Part shown: piece after piece, positions 26,001-35,100 of the stretch
How positions within the stretch are numbered: position 1 is the first letter of the stretch
Layout of the letters: each line of letters begins with the position of its first letter
Source: Planctomicrobium piriforme
GTDB lineage: Bacteria; Planctomycetota; Planctomycetia; Planctomycetales; Planctomycetaceae
DNA: 64,000 nt
Assembly: GCF_900113665.1 (NCBI RefSeq)
Contig: NZ_FOQD01000016.1
Coordinates: 131,892 to 195,891, forward strand
Direction: 5' to 3'
Translations under genes and position numbers: made by a program
Notes under the pieces: model-generated
Databases searched by the model: none
What the model saw: only the letters and a program-made list of their open reading frames with translations
What the model was told of the DNA's origin: nothing

Positions 26001-28088
26001 CTACCCGCTACGAGGGAGATCCAAGACCTGGGCAAACCGATCCAGAACCCGTCGCCGGAGTTCAGCGAATTCCTCCTGATCGAACTCACCAGAGTGGACC
26101 ACGCGCTGGGCCTCGTGTCGGGCGAGTTCGAGAATCTTTTCCTCCTGCAGACAGCCGGGAAACCGCAGCGGCATCGCCCCGTGCTGTCGGGTGCCGAGGA
26201 TGTCCCCCGGCCCGCGTTGTTCGAAATCCTGCTCGGCCACTTCGAAGCCGTCGCCGGAGCGTTCGAGAACCGCCAGTCGAGACAGGCTGTCGGCGGCGGT
26301 CGATTCGGTGAAGAGGAAGCAGTAGCCGCGAAACTTTCCTCGCGCGATGCGGCCTCGCAACTGATGCAGCTGCGAAAGCCCGAAGCGTTCGGCGTCGATG
26401 ATCACCATCAAGGTGGCATTGGGAACGTCGACCCCCACTTCAATGACGGTCGTGGCGATCAGGACGTCGATTTCCCGGTCGCGAAAGGCGTCCATCGTCT
26501 GCTCACGCTCATCCCGCTTCATCCGGCCATGCACGAGTCCGAGTTTGAAACCCGCCAGTTCTCGCATGCCGAGTTCGCGAAAGACTTGCTCCGCAGCGTT
26601 GGAACCCAGGGAGGTCTCTTCGTCGGAATCGACCAGCGGGCAGACGACATACAATTGCCGGCCTGACTTCAGCTTGTCGACCAGAAACTGCCAGGCCTTC
26701 TGACGAGCCTGCGAGCCGGTGATTTTGCTGGTGATGACCGGCTGTCGTCCTTCCGGGCGGTCCTTCACGACGGTGACGTCAAGATCCCCAAACTGCGTCA
26801 GGCATAACGTCCGGGGGATCGGCGTGGCGGTCATCACGAGGACATGTGGGGGCACATCCGCCTCATTGTCCGAGAAGCGTGCCCGTTGGGCGACGCCGAA
26901 TTTGTGTTGCTCGTCGATCACCACCGCGCCGAGGTTATGAAAACGCACTCCTTGCTGAATCAACGCCTGCGTGCCGACGATGAGTTGAATGGAACCGTCA
27001 GCGATGCCGGCCAGCGTCTTTTGTCGTTCCGCACTCGACAGGCTGCCCGTCAGCAATGCACGCTGGACTCGGCTTTCTGATAGGGCCTGATTGACGGTTT
27101 GCCAGTGTTGTGTGGCGAGAAGTTCGGTCGGGGCCATCAGCACCGCCTGCCAGCCATGTGCCACCGCAACGAGCATGGTGTCGATGGCCACCACCGTCTT
27201 GCCGGCCCCCACGTCCGCCTGCAAGAGGCGGTGCATTGCGAAGCCCGACTTCAGGTCAGCGGCGACTTCCTTCACCGCCTTGTTCTGGCCATCGGTGTAG
27301 GTGAACGGAAACAGTCGCCGAATGCGGGCGTCGATCTTGGCCGAGCGGTCGAGGACCGGCGCATTACAGCGAGCCCGCCAGGCACGGCGTCGTAGCGCGA
27401 CTCCTAACTGAAACTCAAAAAAATCGTCGAACAGCAGTCGCGTGCGGGATCGCTGGAATTGCTCGGGGGACTCTGGCAGATGCACGCCGCGAATCGCCTG
27501 GGGCAGGGTGTCGAAGTCCAGTTGCCGGACCAGTTGCTCGGGCAGGGGATCGACGACCGTATCGACCGCTGCTTCAATAGCCAGGGCAATCATCCGTCGC
27601 AGGTCGCCGACTCGAATGCCTTCAGTCAGGCGATAACGAGCCAGAATCAGCCGCGACGACTCAGGCAATTCGTCTGGCTCCAGCCACTGCACGTTGGGAT
27701 GCGAGTATTCCCAGCGCCCTTCGCGGAACTTCGGTTTGCCGGAAAACAGCACCTGTTGTCCGTGATTGAAGCGGCGGAGCATCCAGGGCTGGTTGAACCA
27801 GGCGGCGCGAACAAAGTCGGTGCCGCAGTCGATCAGCACCTTGGTGAGGATGCGGTTGTTTTTCAGCTCCCGCGAATCGAGGTCGCACACGGTCCCGCGG
27901 ACGGTCTGCAGGGCATCGGCTTGCAGTTGATGCGGCTCGCAGATGTGCGTGAAGTCGAGAATGTCTTTGGGAAGATGCCAGAGCAGGTCGCCCACCGTCT
28001 CGATGTCGAGTTTCTTGAGCAGCAGGGCCCGGTCAGGCCCCACCCCTTTCAGAAACTGAACGTCGGTGTCGAGCGACGCAAACGGCAT
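26001..28088 (-). CDS. recG: ATP-dependent DNA helicase RecG
   Basis: RecG reverses stalled replication forks and branch-migrates recombination intermediates. The 695-residue length is normal. An N-terminal HhH-like start (FLKGVGPDRALLLKKLDI) precedes the wedge/OB domain (about 60-140). SF2 motifs follow: Walker A ADVGAGKT (291-298), DEQH box (392-395), MTATPIPRT, TTVIEVGVDVPNA, and QLRGRIARG near the C-terminus. Ala replaces the usual Gly or Ser in parts of motif I but leaves GKT intact. It is a single gene; rnhA lies 156 bp upstream in the same direction. Confidence 0.96.
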   Translation of the reverse strand: MPFASLDTDVQFLKGVGPDRALLLKKLDIETVGDLLWHLPKDILDFTHICEPHQLQADALQTVRGTVCDLDSRELKNNRILTKVLIDCGTDFVRAAWFNQPWMLRRFNHGQQVLFSGKPKFREGRWEYSHPNVQWLEPDELPESSRLILARYRLTEGIRVGDLRRMIALAIEAAVDTVVDPLPEQLVRQLDFDTLPQAIRGVHLPESPEQFQRSRTRLLFDDFFEFQLGVALRRRAWRARCNAPVLDRSAKIDARIRRLFPFTYTDGQNKAVKEVAADLKSGFAMHRLLQADVGAGKTVVAIDTMLVAVAHGWQAVLMAPTELLATQHWQTVNQALSESRVQRALLTGSLSSAERQKTLAGIADGSIQLIVGTQALIQQGVRFHNLGAVVIDEQHKFGVAQRARFSDNEADVPPHVLVMTATPIPRTLCLTQFGDLDVTVVKDRPEGRQPVITSKITGSQARQKAWQFLVDKLKSGRQLYVVCPLVDSDEETSLGSNAAEQVFRELGMRELAGFKLGLVHGRMKRDEREQTMDAFRDREIDVLIATTVIEVGVDVPNATLMVIIDAERFGLSQLHQLRGRIARGKFRGYCFLFTESTAADSLSRLAVLERSGDGFEVAEQDFEQRGPGDILGTRQHGAMPLRFPGCLQEEKILELARHEAQRVVHSGEFDQEEFAELRRRVLDRFAQVLDLPRSG

Positions 28089-28134
28089 GGCTTACGGGTG
28101 AATTAAGGAGACGACGGGTGGGGAGGGAAGTAAA

Positions 28135-28203
28135 GAGGAGAGGGGACAGGGGATCGCTTAGATCTCATCTTCCCCTATTCTCTGTCCCCTCTCCCCTTGG
28201 CCA
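28135..28203. repeat. GGGGACAGGGGA-type inverted repeat
   Basis: AGAGGGGACAGGGGA at the left pairs with CTGTCCCCTCTCCCCTT at the right, between rnhA and recG. Similar purine/pyrimidine-biased elements occur at 41876-41917 and 45331-45400. Confidence 0.55.
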
Positions 28204-28244
28204 ACTAGTGTAAGCCTGTTCCCTGTTTTGTTCCAGCCCCTATT

Positions 28245-28733
28245 TCAAGGTTCGGCCTTGAACAGGGCTGCAGCCGCGACTGCGAGTTCATCGCAGCGCT
28301 CGTTCTCGGGGTGGCCGCTGTGCCCTTTGATCACTTTGAAGCGGACTCGATGAGTCGTCAGCAGTTCGTCGAGGGCCTGCCAGAGTTCCACGTTCTTGAC
28401 TGGCTTCCACGAGTTCTTCTCGCGTCGCCGCCAGCCATTCTTTTTCCAGCCGGGCATCCATTCCGACGCCCCTTTAGCGACATAGGTGCTATCGGTGACC
28501 ACTTCGACGTCGGAAGGGCGGCTCAGTGCCCGCAGGCCTTCGATAACGGCGGAGAGTTCCATCTGATTGTTGGTCGTCAGCGGCTGACCCCCGGAGGCTT
28601 CCTTCTCGGAACCGCTTTTCGGGTGCCGGAGAATGTAGCCCCAGCCGCCGTTCCCGGGATTGCCGCTGCAGGCGCCATCGGTAAAGAGCTGCACAAACGG
28701 GCGGTCGGCAGGTGCGTCAGACATGAGGGTCAT
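28245..28733 (-). CDS. rnhA: Ribonuclease HI
   Basis: RNase HI degrades the RNA strand of RNA-DNA hybrids, such as Okazaki primers and R-loops. All four catalytic carboxylates are in place: LFTDGACSGNPG (Asp), NNQMELSAVIEGL (Glu), VVTDSTYV (Asp) and NERCDELAVAA (Asp). The basic handle (WKKNGWRRREKNSWKPVKN) typical of the E. coli-type enzyme is present. At 162 residues it is close to the family norm. ATG 28724 is an equally possible start. Confidence 0.95.
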   Translation of the reverse strand: MTLMSDAPADRPFVQLFTDGACSGNPGNGGWGYILRHPKSGSEKEASGGQPLTTNNQMELSAVIEGLRALSRPSDVEVVTDSTYVAKGASEWMPGWKKNGWRRREKNSWKPVKNVELWQALDELLTTHRVRFKVIKGHSGHPENERCDELAVAAAALFKAEP

Positions 28734-29022
28734 TCTGTCTGCAGGTCGTGCTGCCGCTAGAGCACTTTGCTCTACCGTGTGCAGGCGAATGGGCGGTTCT
28801 CACTCGATGACAATCGCTATTATCGCCTGCGGAGTACTGAACACGAAAAGTAAAAATGCTCTCATGCCGGTATTGAATCGTGCCGCTGTCTCGTCGCGCA
28901 ATCGCGAAGAACCCATTTTGAGTCGCTGTCGCGTCACGGGGAAGAGCGGAAAATTTCCGATCTGGATCGATTTGACCGGGGCGAGGCAGCCGCGTCACGA
29001 TCCAGGAGAGCCTGATGAGCGC

Positions 29023-29241
29023 TTATTTGGCGCGATAGGTGATGCGTCCCCGCTCCAGATCGTACGGAGAGATTTCGACTTTCACGCGATCGCCAGGCAC
29101 GATACGGATGAAGTTTTTGCGCATCTTTCCAGACACGTGGGCCAGGACGATGTGACCATTGTCGAGCTGCACGCGGAATTGCGTATTGGCCAGTGCTTCG
29201 AGCACCTGGCCTTCCATTTCAATGGCCCCTTCTTTGGCCAT
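29023..29241 (-). CDS. infA: Translation initiation factor IF-1
   Basis: The 72-residue product starts at ATG 29241 (MAKEGAIEMEG), with AAGGTGA upstream. It is a complete S1-type OB fold with the IF-1 signature HVSGKMRKNFIRIVPGDRV and the ending ERGRITYRAK. IF-1 binds the 30S A site during initiation. The frame is open further upstream to 29337, but family length and the Met choice are unambiguous. It stands alone here rather than in the ribosomal protein cluster. Confidence 0.96.
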   Translation of the reverse strand: MAKEGAIEMEGQVLEALANTQFRVQLDNGHIVLAHVSGKMRKNFIRIVPGDRVKVEISPYDLERGRITYRAK

Positions 29242-29609
29242 AAACCCGTCACCTTTCAGTTGAGCGGCAGACAGCCCCCGCAGGGGCCGAAGTTTTCGAG
29301 AATTCAAGAGTCTATCTGTCGGTTGCGGAAAGAGCAATCAGGTCGAGTCGTGTCGTTTGCCCTGTCGGAATGGCCGCTTTTCCATCAAAAACGGCTGTCG
29401 CGTCGACTGGAAATGGCGGGGGTTCCTCCACGCCCCAGCGGGGGAGATAGCATCAATGCGGCGGGGTATCTATACTTCGGGTCATCGGAGCTGCCCAACG
29501 ACTGTGCACTCCCCGAACTGATTGTGCAGGTTGGCGTTGGTACGAGCCCCCGGTGGAGAAGTCCAGCTGTACGACGCGATGTTCAACGGGGTGGTAGCGG
29601 TCGTTTTTC
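29242..29609. other. Intergenic region between infA and the histidine kinase gene
   Basis: This divergent spacer should hold promoters for infA (minus) and the kinase (plus). I see GCCGCTTTTCCATCAAAAACGGC (29372-29394), a weak hairpin, but no gene, RNA family or convincing promoter. Confidence 0.4.
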
Positions 29610-32006
29610 ATGCTGAACTGGCTGACATCCGTTTTTGATACTCAAGGCTTCCCGGCCCGTTGGGATTGCGGACCGGCGTGGCGGGCGGAGCCGTTCTGGG
29701 GGTGGCTGCACATCGTCTCCGATCTGGCGACGTTCGCAGCTTATACCGCCATCCCGATCGTCTTCGTTTACTTCCTCCGCAAACGCCCGGACCTGCCTGT
29801 CCCGAAGCTGTGGTGGCTGTTCGCGACGTTCATTTTCGCCTGCGGCACGGTGCATCTCCTCGAAGCGATTATCTTCTGGGTGCCGATTTACAGGCTGTCG
29901 GGCGTCATCAAGTTTGTGACTGCGATTGCCTCGTGGGCGACGGTCCTGGTCCTGCTGTCGGCGGTGCCAATTGCGCTCACTTTTCGCAGTCCCGGCGAAC
30001 TCGAACGGCTGGTCAAGGAACGCACGACCGAGCTGCGGCAAGCCAGCCGCCGCATCAAGCAGAACGACGAACGTCTGCAACTCGCTCTGGTCGCCGGCCG
30101 CATGGGAACCTGGGACTGGGATCTCCGCGACAATTCGATTCAACTCGACGCCGGCGAAGCGGAACTGACCGGCCTGGGGAAGGCTCCGCGCACTGTCACG
30201 CCTGAACAGTTTCTGGAACGCGTGCATCGCGGCGACCGCGAAACGAGCGAAAAAGCCTTTCGACAATCGATCGAGAAGGGCGCTCCCTATCATCATGTCT
30301 TTCGGATGTACGTCCCGGAGAAAGGCTATCGCTGGCTGCAGGGCCGGGGACTGGTGACCAAAGATGCCCAAGGACGTGCAGAACGTCTGGTCGGCGTGCA
30401 TTTCGACATCACGGAACAGATGGCCGATCAGGAAGCTCTGCGCGTCCGCACTCGGGCCGTCGAGTTCGCCACGAACAGTATCCTGATTGCGGATGCCCGG
30501 GCTGAAGACCAGCCCATCGTCTATGCGAACGCCGCATTCGAGGAACTGACGGGGTATCGCCGCAAAGACATCCTCGGCAAGAACTGTCGCATTCTGCAGG
30601 GGCCGGAGACCGATCCGTCGGTCACTGCAAAGCTCCGCGAAGCAATTCGCAGTTGCCAGGAATGCCAGGTCACCATTCTCAATTATCGACAGGACGGCAC
30701 TTCCTTCTGGAACAACCTGCATATCGCTCCGGTCGAAAACGAGCTGGGAGTGGTAACGCATTTCGTCGGCGTGCAGACCGACATCACCGCCCGCATTGAA
30801 TACGAACAGCGCCTCATCGACGCTCAAGTGGCCGCGGAGTCGGCGAATCGCGCCAAGAGCGAATTCCTCGCCAACATGAGCCACGAAATCCGCACCCCTT
30901 TAACGGCCATCCTCGGTTGCGCCGACAGCCTGTGCCAGGATCTTGTTGGCGAAACGACCCGTGAAACCGCCAAGACGATTCGCTCTCAGGGACAACTCCT
31001 ACTGGGGGTGCTGAACGATATTCTCGACTTGTCCAAGATCGAAGCAGGCAAGCTGGAGATTCATCGAGAAGAGTGTTCGCTGCTGGCGGCGGTGGGAGAA
31101 GTGCGTTCGCTGATGGAGGCTCAGGCGACGGAAAAGGGGCTGGATTTAGTCACCGATTTTCAATCGCCGCTGCCGGAAACGATTCAGACCGACCCGCTGC
31201 GGTTCCGCCAGATCCTGCTCAACCTCACCAGCAATGCGATCAAATTTACCGATCAGGGCCGCGTGGCGATTTCGGTGCGATGGGAGCAGCAGGGGGAAGA
31301 TTCTCACGTCATCGTGGCGGTGACCGACACCGGCGTCGGGATTCCCAAAGAACGGCTCGGCGCCATCTTCGACGCATTCACTCAGGTCGATGGCTCGATT
31401 GCCCGTCGGGTCGGCGGAACTGGCCTGGGGTTGACCATCTGCCTGCGGCTGGTGCGGATGCTCGACGGCGAACTGAACGTTCGCAGCGAACCCAATCGCG
31501 GCAGCACGTTCGAGTTCACACTGCCGGCCCCGACAGAAGCTCTGTTCACCGTGGATGAACTGGACAAACGCCGCAAACAGAAGGAATCGCACGAAGGGGT
31601 CGACATTCTGATTCCCGCCCGCATTCTGATTGCGGAAGACACGCGGGCGATTCAGTTCATGCTGCAGCGAATGCTGCAGCCGGTGGTTTTCGAGATCGTG
31701 GTGGTCAACAACGGACAGGAAGCAGTGGATGCAGTCATCAAGGCCCGCGCTGAAGGACGCCCCTTCGACGTGGTGCTGATGGACATGCAGATGCCGGTCC
31801 TCAACGGGTACGACGCCACCTCTCAACTGCGCGCTCAGGGCTTTGAATTGCCTGTGATCGCACTGACCGCCGGGGCGATGGCCGGTGACCGGGAACGCTG
31901 TCTGGCCGTGGGCTGTTCCGACTACCTGGCCAAACCGGTGAGCCGCACTCAACTGCTCGCGATGATCGTCAACTATTGCAACGACCCGACTCGGAAGTCA
32001 TTATAA
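29610..32006 (+). CDS. Hybrid histidine kinase with ethylene-receptor-like membrane domain, PAS, LOV and receiver domains
   Basis: The order in 798 residues is: three-helix membrane domain (about 30-125), coiled coil (128-155), PAS (about 155-270), LOV (about 285-395), HisKA with phospho-His425 (MSHEIRTP), HATPase_c (N-box at 537-546, DTGVGIP 573-579, GGTGLGL 602-608) and a receiver with phospho-Asp725 and Lys775. The membrane domain keeps Asp38, Tyr45, Ile48, Pro49, Ile75, Cys78 and His82. These match ETR1 Asp25, Tyr32, Ile35, Pro36, Ile62, Cys65 and His69 with a constant offset of 13; the last two bind Cu(I) in ETR1. The LOV core GKNCRILQGPETD has the photoadduct Cys326, with FMN contacts in NYRQDG, FWNN and VGVQTDIT. 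Probably senses ethylene-like ligand or copper, and blue light. An NtrC-type regulator gene follows after 62 bp. Confidence 0.9.
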   Translation: MLNWLTSVFDTQGFPARWDCGPAWRAEPFWGWLHIVSDLATFAAYTAIPIVFVYFLRKRPDLPVPKLWWLFATFIFACGTVHLLEAIIFWVPIYRLSGVIKFVTAIASWATVLVLLSAVPIALTFRSPGELERLVKERTTELRQASRRIKQNDERLQLALVAGRMGTWDWDLRDNSIQLDAGEAELTGLGKAPRTVTPEQFLERVHRGDRETSEKAFRQSIEKGAPYHHVFRMYVPEKGYRWLQGRGLVTKDAQGRAERLVGVHFDITEQMADQEALRVRTRAVEFATNSILIADARAEDQPIVYANAAFEELTGYRRKDILGKNCRILQGPETDPSVTAKLREAIRSCQECQVTILNYRQDGTSFWNNLHIAPVENELGVVTHFVGVQTDITARIEYEQRLIDAQVAAESANRAKSEFLANMSHEIRTPLTAILGCADSLCQDLVGETTRETAKTIRSQGQLLLGVLNDILDLSKIEAGKLEIHREECSLLAAVGEVRSLMEAQATEKGLDLVTDFQSPLPETIQTDPLRFRQILLNLTSNAIKFTDQGRVAISVRWEQQGEDSHVIVAVTDTGVGIPKERLGAIFDAFTQVDGSIARRVGGTGLGLTICLRLVRMLDGELNVRSEPNRGSTFEFTLPAPTEALFTVDELDKRRKQKESHEGVDILIPARILIAEDTRAIQFMLQRMLQPVVFEIVVVNNGQEAVDAVIKARAEGRPFDVVLMDMQMPVLNGYDATSQLRAQGFELPVIALTAGAMAGDRERCLAVGCSDYLAKPVSRTQLLAMIVNYCNDPTRKSL

Positions 32007-32068
32007 CTCAGGAAAACCTTGCCTTGTCTTTCAGCGAAATCTCTACGCTTCACCCTGCGGGATCCCCC

Positions 32069-33586
32069 ATGCTGCGTGCGCTCGTCATCGACGACGACCG
32101 ATCGGTGTTGCACATGGTGCAGCGATCACTCGAAAAATTACAGATCGAAGTCTTGTCCGCCTCGTCCGCCGACGAAGGCCTCAAACTGGTCGAGGAACGC
32201 CGGCCGGATGTGGTGTTGCTCGACATCCTGATGCCCCGCATGTCGGGCCTGGAAGTCTTCTCGCGAATTCACCATATCGACCGCCGTTTGCCGGTCATTT
32301 TCATCACGGCTGAAGCCGGCAGCGAATCGGCCATCGAGGCCATGCAGCTCGGTGCTTACGACTACTTGGCGAAACCGCTCGATCTCGCCAAGCTGAACAA
32401 CCTCGTCGCCAAGGCCCTCGAAACGCGCCGGTTGATGAGCGTGCCGGTGGCCGTGGCCGTGCGTGAAGAAGAAAAGCCCTCGTCCGCAACTGGCGACCTG
32501 TTTGTCGGCCGCAGCCCGGTGATGCTGGAAGTCTTCAAGTCAATCGGACGTGTCTCCAAGCAAAACGTGACGGTGCTCATTCGCGGCGAAAGCGGGACCG
32601 GCAAAGAACTCGTCGCCCGCGCTTTGTATCAGTTCAGCGACCGCAGCACCCGCCCCTTCATGGCAGTGAACTGCGCGGCGTTGCCCGACACGTTGCTGGA
32701 ATCCGAACTGTTCGGCCATGAAAAAGGCTCGTTCACCGGGGCCGAACGCCGCCGCATCGGGAAATTCGAACAGTGCAACGGCGGCACCCTGTTCCTCGAT
32801 GAAGTGGGGGACATGTCTCCCCTCACCCAAGGGAAAGTGCTGCGGTTGATGCAGGAGCAGCGTTTCGAACGAGTCGGCGGAAACGACACCATTTCGACCG
32901 ACGTGCGAATGATTGCGGCGACCAATCGACACCTGGAAGAGATGGTCGAAGGGGGCACGTTTCGCGGCGATTTGTTCTATCGCCTGAACGTCGTCACCAT
33001 TCAACTGCCGCCGCTGCGCGAACGTTCGGAAGACGTTCCGCTGCTGCTGCAATACTTCCTGACGCGGGTCCGCAAGGAACTCAACAAGCCGGAAATCGAG
33101 GGGATTTCGCTCGAAGCCATGGAGGCGCTGCAGGCCTACCCGTGGCCGGGCAATATCCGCGAGTTGCAGAGTGTTGTCCGGCAATGCGTGCTGAAAGCAA
33201 CCGGACCGGTGATCGTCCCGGACTTTCTCCCCCGCACGGTGTTCGATTCAACGGCCCATGATCTCGCCGTGGCGCAGCGGAACATGCCCGCGCCGATCGA
33301 ACATCCCCCCGTCGTTACGGTGAATAAAGAACTGCCCAAGGACGACAGCCCCAGCCTGAACATTCAGGACTATGTGGAAGCCCGGCTGGCCGGCGGCACA
33401 ACGAATCTATATGCCGAAGCGGTCGAGGTGATGGAGCGGTATCTGTTCACCCGAGTTTTACAGGCGACGGGCGGTAATCAGACCAAGACATCCGAGATTC
33501 TGGGCATTACCCGCGGCAAAGTCCGTGACCGGATCGCAGCGTTCAACATCACCCTCGGGAAGAAGGTCACGATTGACGGTGAGTGA
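32069..33586 (+). CDS. Sigma-54-dependent response regulator (NtrC family)
   Basis: I take ATG 32069 (MLRALVIDDD) as the start; the frame is open back to 31976, overlapping the kinase gene. The 505 residues hold a receiver (phospho-Asp52, Lys102) and an AAA+ sigma-54 activation domain: Walker A GESGTGKE at 173-180, the sigma-54-contact loop GSFTGA at 220-225 (a common variant of GAFTGA), and Walker B LFLDEVGD at 241-248. A Fis-type helix-turn-helix ends the protein (GGNQTKTSEILGITRGKVRD). It should receive phosphate from the adjacent hybrid kinase, directly or through an Hpt protein such as 35737-36105. Confidence 0.93.
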   Translation: MLRALVIDDDRSVLHMVQRSLEKLQIEVLSASSADEGLKLVEERRPDVVLLDILMPRMSGLEVFSRIHHIDRRLPVIFITAEAGSESAIEAMQLGAYDYLAKPLDLAKLNNLVAKALETRRLMSVPVAVAVREEEKPSSATGDLFVGRSPVMLEVFKSIGRVSKQNVTVLIRGESGTGKELVARALYQFSDRSTRPFMAVNCAALPDTLLESELFGHEKGSFTGAERRRIGKFEQCNGGTLFLDEVGDMSPLTQGKVLRLMQEQRFERVGGNDTISTDVRMIAATNRHLEEMVEGGTFRGDLFYRLNVVTIQLPPLRERSEDVPLLLQYFLTRVRKELNKPEIEGISLEAMEALQAYPWPGNIRELQSVVRQCVLKATGPVIVPDFLPRTVFDSTAHDLAVAQRNMPAPIEHPPVVTVNKELPKDDSPSLNIQDYVEARLAGGTTNLYAEAVEVMERYLFTRVLQATGGNQTKTSEILGITRGKVRDRIAAFNITLGKKVTIDGE

Positions 33587-33607
33587 CGCTTGACCCGTCG
33601 CTTCCGA

Positions 33608-33633
33608 ATGGTCGCTGGTCGACCAGCGACCAT
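33608..33633. promoter_or_regulatory. 26-bp perfect palindrome, candidate enhancer (UAS) site
   Basis: ATGGTCGCTGGTC is followed immediately by its exact reverse complement, 22 bases after the regulator's stop codon. No T-run follows, so it is a poor terminator. Its centre is about 135 bp upstream of the -24/-12 promoter at 33754, a usual place for an NtrC-type enhancer. It could instead be a dispersed repeat or mRNA hairpin. Confidence 0.5.
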
Positions 33634-33753
33634 CCTGTGCGGGATGCCCCGCCAAGAGCCTTGCGAGAGATGATCTTGCGAGGCTCATTTCATTTTGTAA
33701 CCTGCTGCTGTAAAACGTTTTGCATCGAATCCCGCCGCCACGCTTAAATCATT

Positions 33754-33769
33754 CGGCACGCTCATTGCT
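33754..33769 (+). promoter_or_regulatory. Sigma-54 (-24/-12) promoter
   Basis: CGGCACG-CTCA-TTGCT matches the sigma-54 consensus TGGCACG-N4-TTGCW except for the first base, with the invariant GG (33755-33756) and GC (33767-33768) separated by exactly 10 bp. The start of transcription should be near 33780, giving a leader of about 37 bases to the DUF1571 gene. Confidence 0.65.
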
Positions 33770-33816
33770 TTGGTAGTCAATCGCCCTTACTGATTGACAC
33801 CTAACGGTTTCGAGCC

Positions 33817-34710
33817 ATGCGTAGCCTCATCATCTGTTCCCTGATTTGCGGAAGTTGCTGGTTCGGCTGGCCTCAGGATCAGTCGACCGTCGACAACAAA
33901 CTGTCTGCCGCAAAGATTGCCAGTCAGCAGTTGCCCCTTCAAACGGCGATGGCGCCGGTCAACGAGCGTCGGGAAGTGACTGCCCTGAAAGTCGTCGGCA
34001 GCGAGCCTGCTGAGGCCCATGATGCTTTCTCTCAATTGGTCGCCCAGCTCAAGCAGGCCGAGCAATCGATTCAAGAGCTGGATTGCTATCAAGGAACGAT
34101 CGAACAGCAGGTCCGCATCGACGGCGACCTCCGCCCGCCCGAAGTGATCGATTTCAAGCTGCGACATGCTCCCTTTAGTGTTTATCTCAAATGGAAATGT
34201 GACGGCCAGGAAGTGCTGTACGTCGAAGGGGAAAATGACGGCAAGCTCCTCGCTCGCCCGACACGCGGTCTGGCTGCCCTGCGGGGTGTCTGGAAGCTGA
34301 AGCCCGATTCACAACAGGCGATGAAGTGTGCCCTGCATCCAATCACCGAAATGGGCATCCAGTCACTGTGCCAACTGTCCTTGCGGTTTCACGATGCTCG
34401 CGACTTTTCTCCTGAGGGAATGACTGTCAGTGCAAAGGAAGTCTCCGCAAATGGTCGTCCTGCGTCACAGTACACCGTGGTGTTCGCCGATCGTGAAACT
34501 TGTCCCGACTACGCTCGTTCCCTGCTGACGTTTGATCGGGAAACCGGATGGCTCGTGGCACTGGAAAATCACGAATGGACGGAAGATGGCCGGATTGGGG
34601 GACTGCTGGAAAAGTATGTCTATCACAACATCGCTCCGATGCCGCAAGCTGAACCTGAAACCTTTGCTTCGACAAACCCCGCGTACGGATTTCGTGAAAA
34701 GCAGAACTAG
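33817..34710 (+). CDS. DUF1571 secreted protein
   Basis: The 297-residue protein has a short signal peptide (MRSLIICSLICGSCWFG). The body resembles DUF1571, found mainly in planctomycetes: QELDCYQGTIEQQ, FSVYLKWKCDGQEVLYVEGE and ASQYTVVFADRETCPDYARS are in family style, as is the final TGWLVALENHEW. The fold suggests a lipoprotein-carrier-like (LolA-type) beta half-barrel, but the function is unknown. It is the first gene downstream of the sigma-54 promoter and is followed by a row of small envelope genes. Confidence 0.82.
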   Translation: MRSLIICSLICGSCWFGWPQDQSTVDNKLSAAKIASQQLPLQTAMAPVNERREVTALKVVGSEPAEAHDAFSQLVAQLKQAEQSIQELDCYQGTIEQQVRIDGDLRPPEVIDFKLRHAPFSVYLKWKCDGQEVLYVEGENDGKLLARPTRGLAALRGVWKLKPDSQQAMKCALHPITEMGIQSLCQLSLRFHDARDFSPEGMTVSAKEVSANGRPASQYTVVFADRETCPDYARSLLTFDRETGWLVALENHEWTEDGRIGGLLEKYVYHNIAPMPQAEPETFASTNPAYGFREKQN

Positions 34711-34735
34711 GCCTGAGCTTTGTCGGAGAGACGAA

Positions 34736-34954
34736 ATGAATTCGCAAATGGAATCGCCTGCACAAATGATGGCCGCTCGAATTTCCGGAACGATGCTGAT
34801 GCTGGTTTTTGCTCTTTCGCTGGCACTCATGGGCTGTGAACGCCGTGAAAAGGTGCTGGAGATCAAGACTCCGGGCGGAAGCATCGAAGTCGATAAGAAA
34901 ACCGACCTCATCAATGGCGACAAATCCATTGAAGTCGAGAATAACCGTAATTGA
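34736..34954 (+). CDS. Small lipoprotein
   Basis: The 72-residue product starts at ATG 34736 with CGGAGAG just upstream. A hydrophobic signal (MLMLVFALSLALMGC) ends in a lipobox LMGC. The mature 40-residue part is charged (EIKTPGGSIEVDKKTDLING). It lies 25 bp after the DUF1571 gene, so co-transcription is likely. No family recognised. Confidence 0.7.
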   Translation: MNSQMESPAQMMAARISGTMLMLVFALSLALMGCERREKVLEIKTPGGSIEVDKKTDLINGDKSIEVENNRN

Positions 34955-35100
34955 AGAACTCGATCCGCAGCCCTCACAAGCAAGTGAAGGCTGTGTTTTT
35001 GGGGAGTGTTGAAAACCAAATTGGGATTGCAGAACGCCACTTCCTCCGGTTTCAAAGTCTGAAACCCGCTCTGCTGTCCCGCCTCACAGGAGATTCGATC

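Noticed and set aside
29583..30884. 433-codon open frame on the minus strand
   Set aside because: Antisense to the histidine kinase gene, whose domains are unambiguous.
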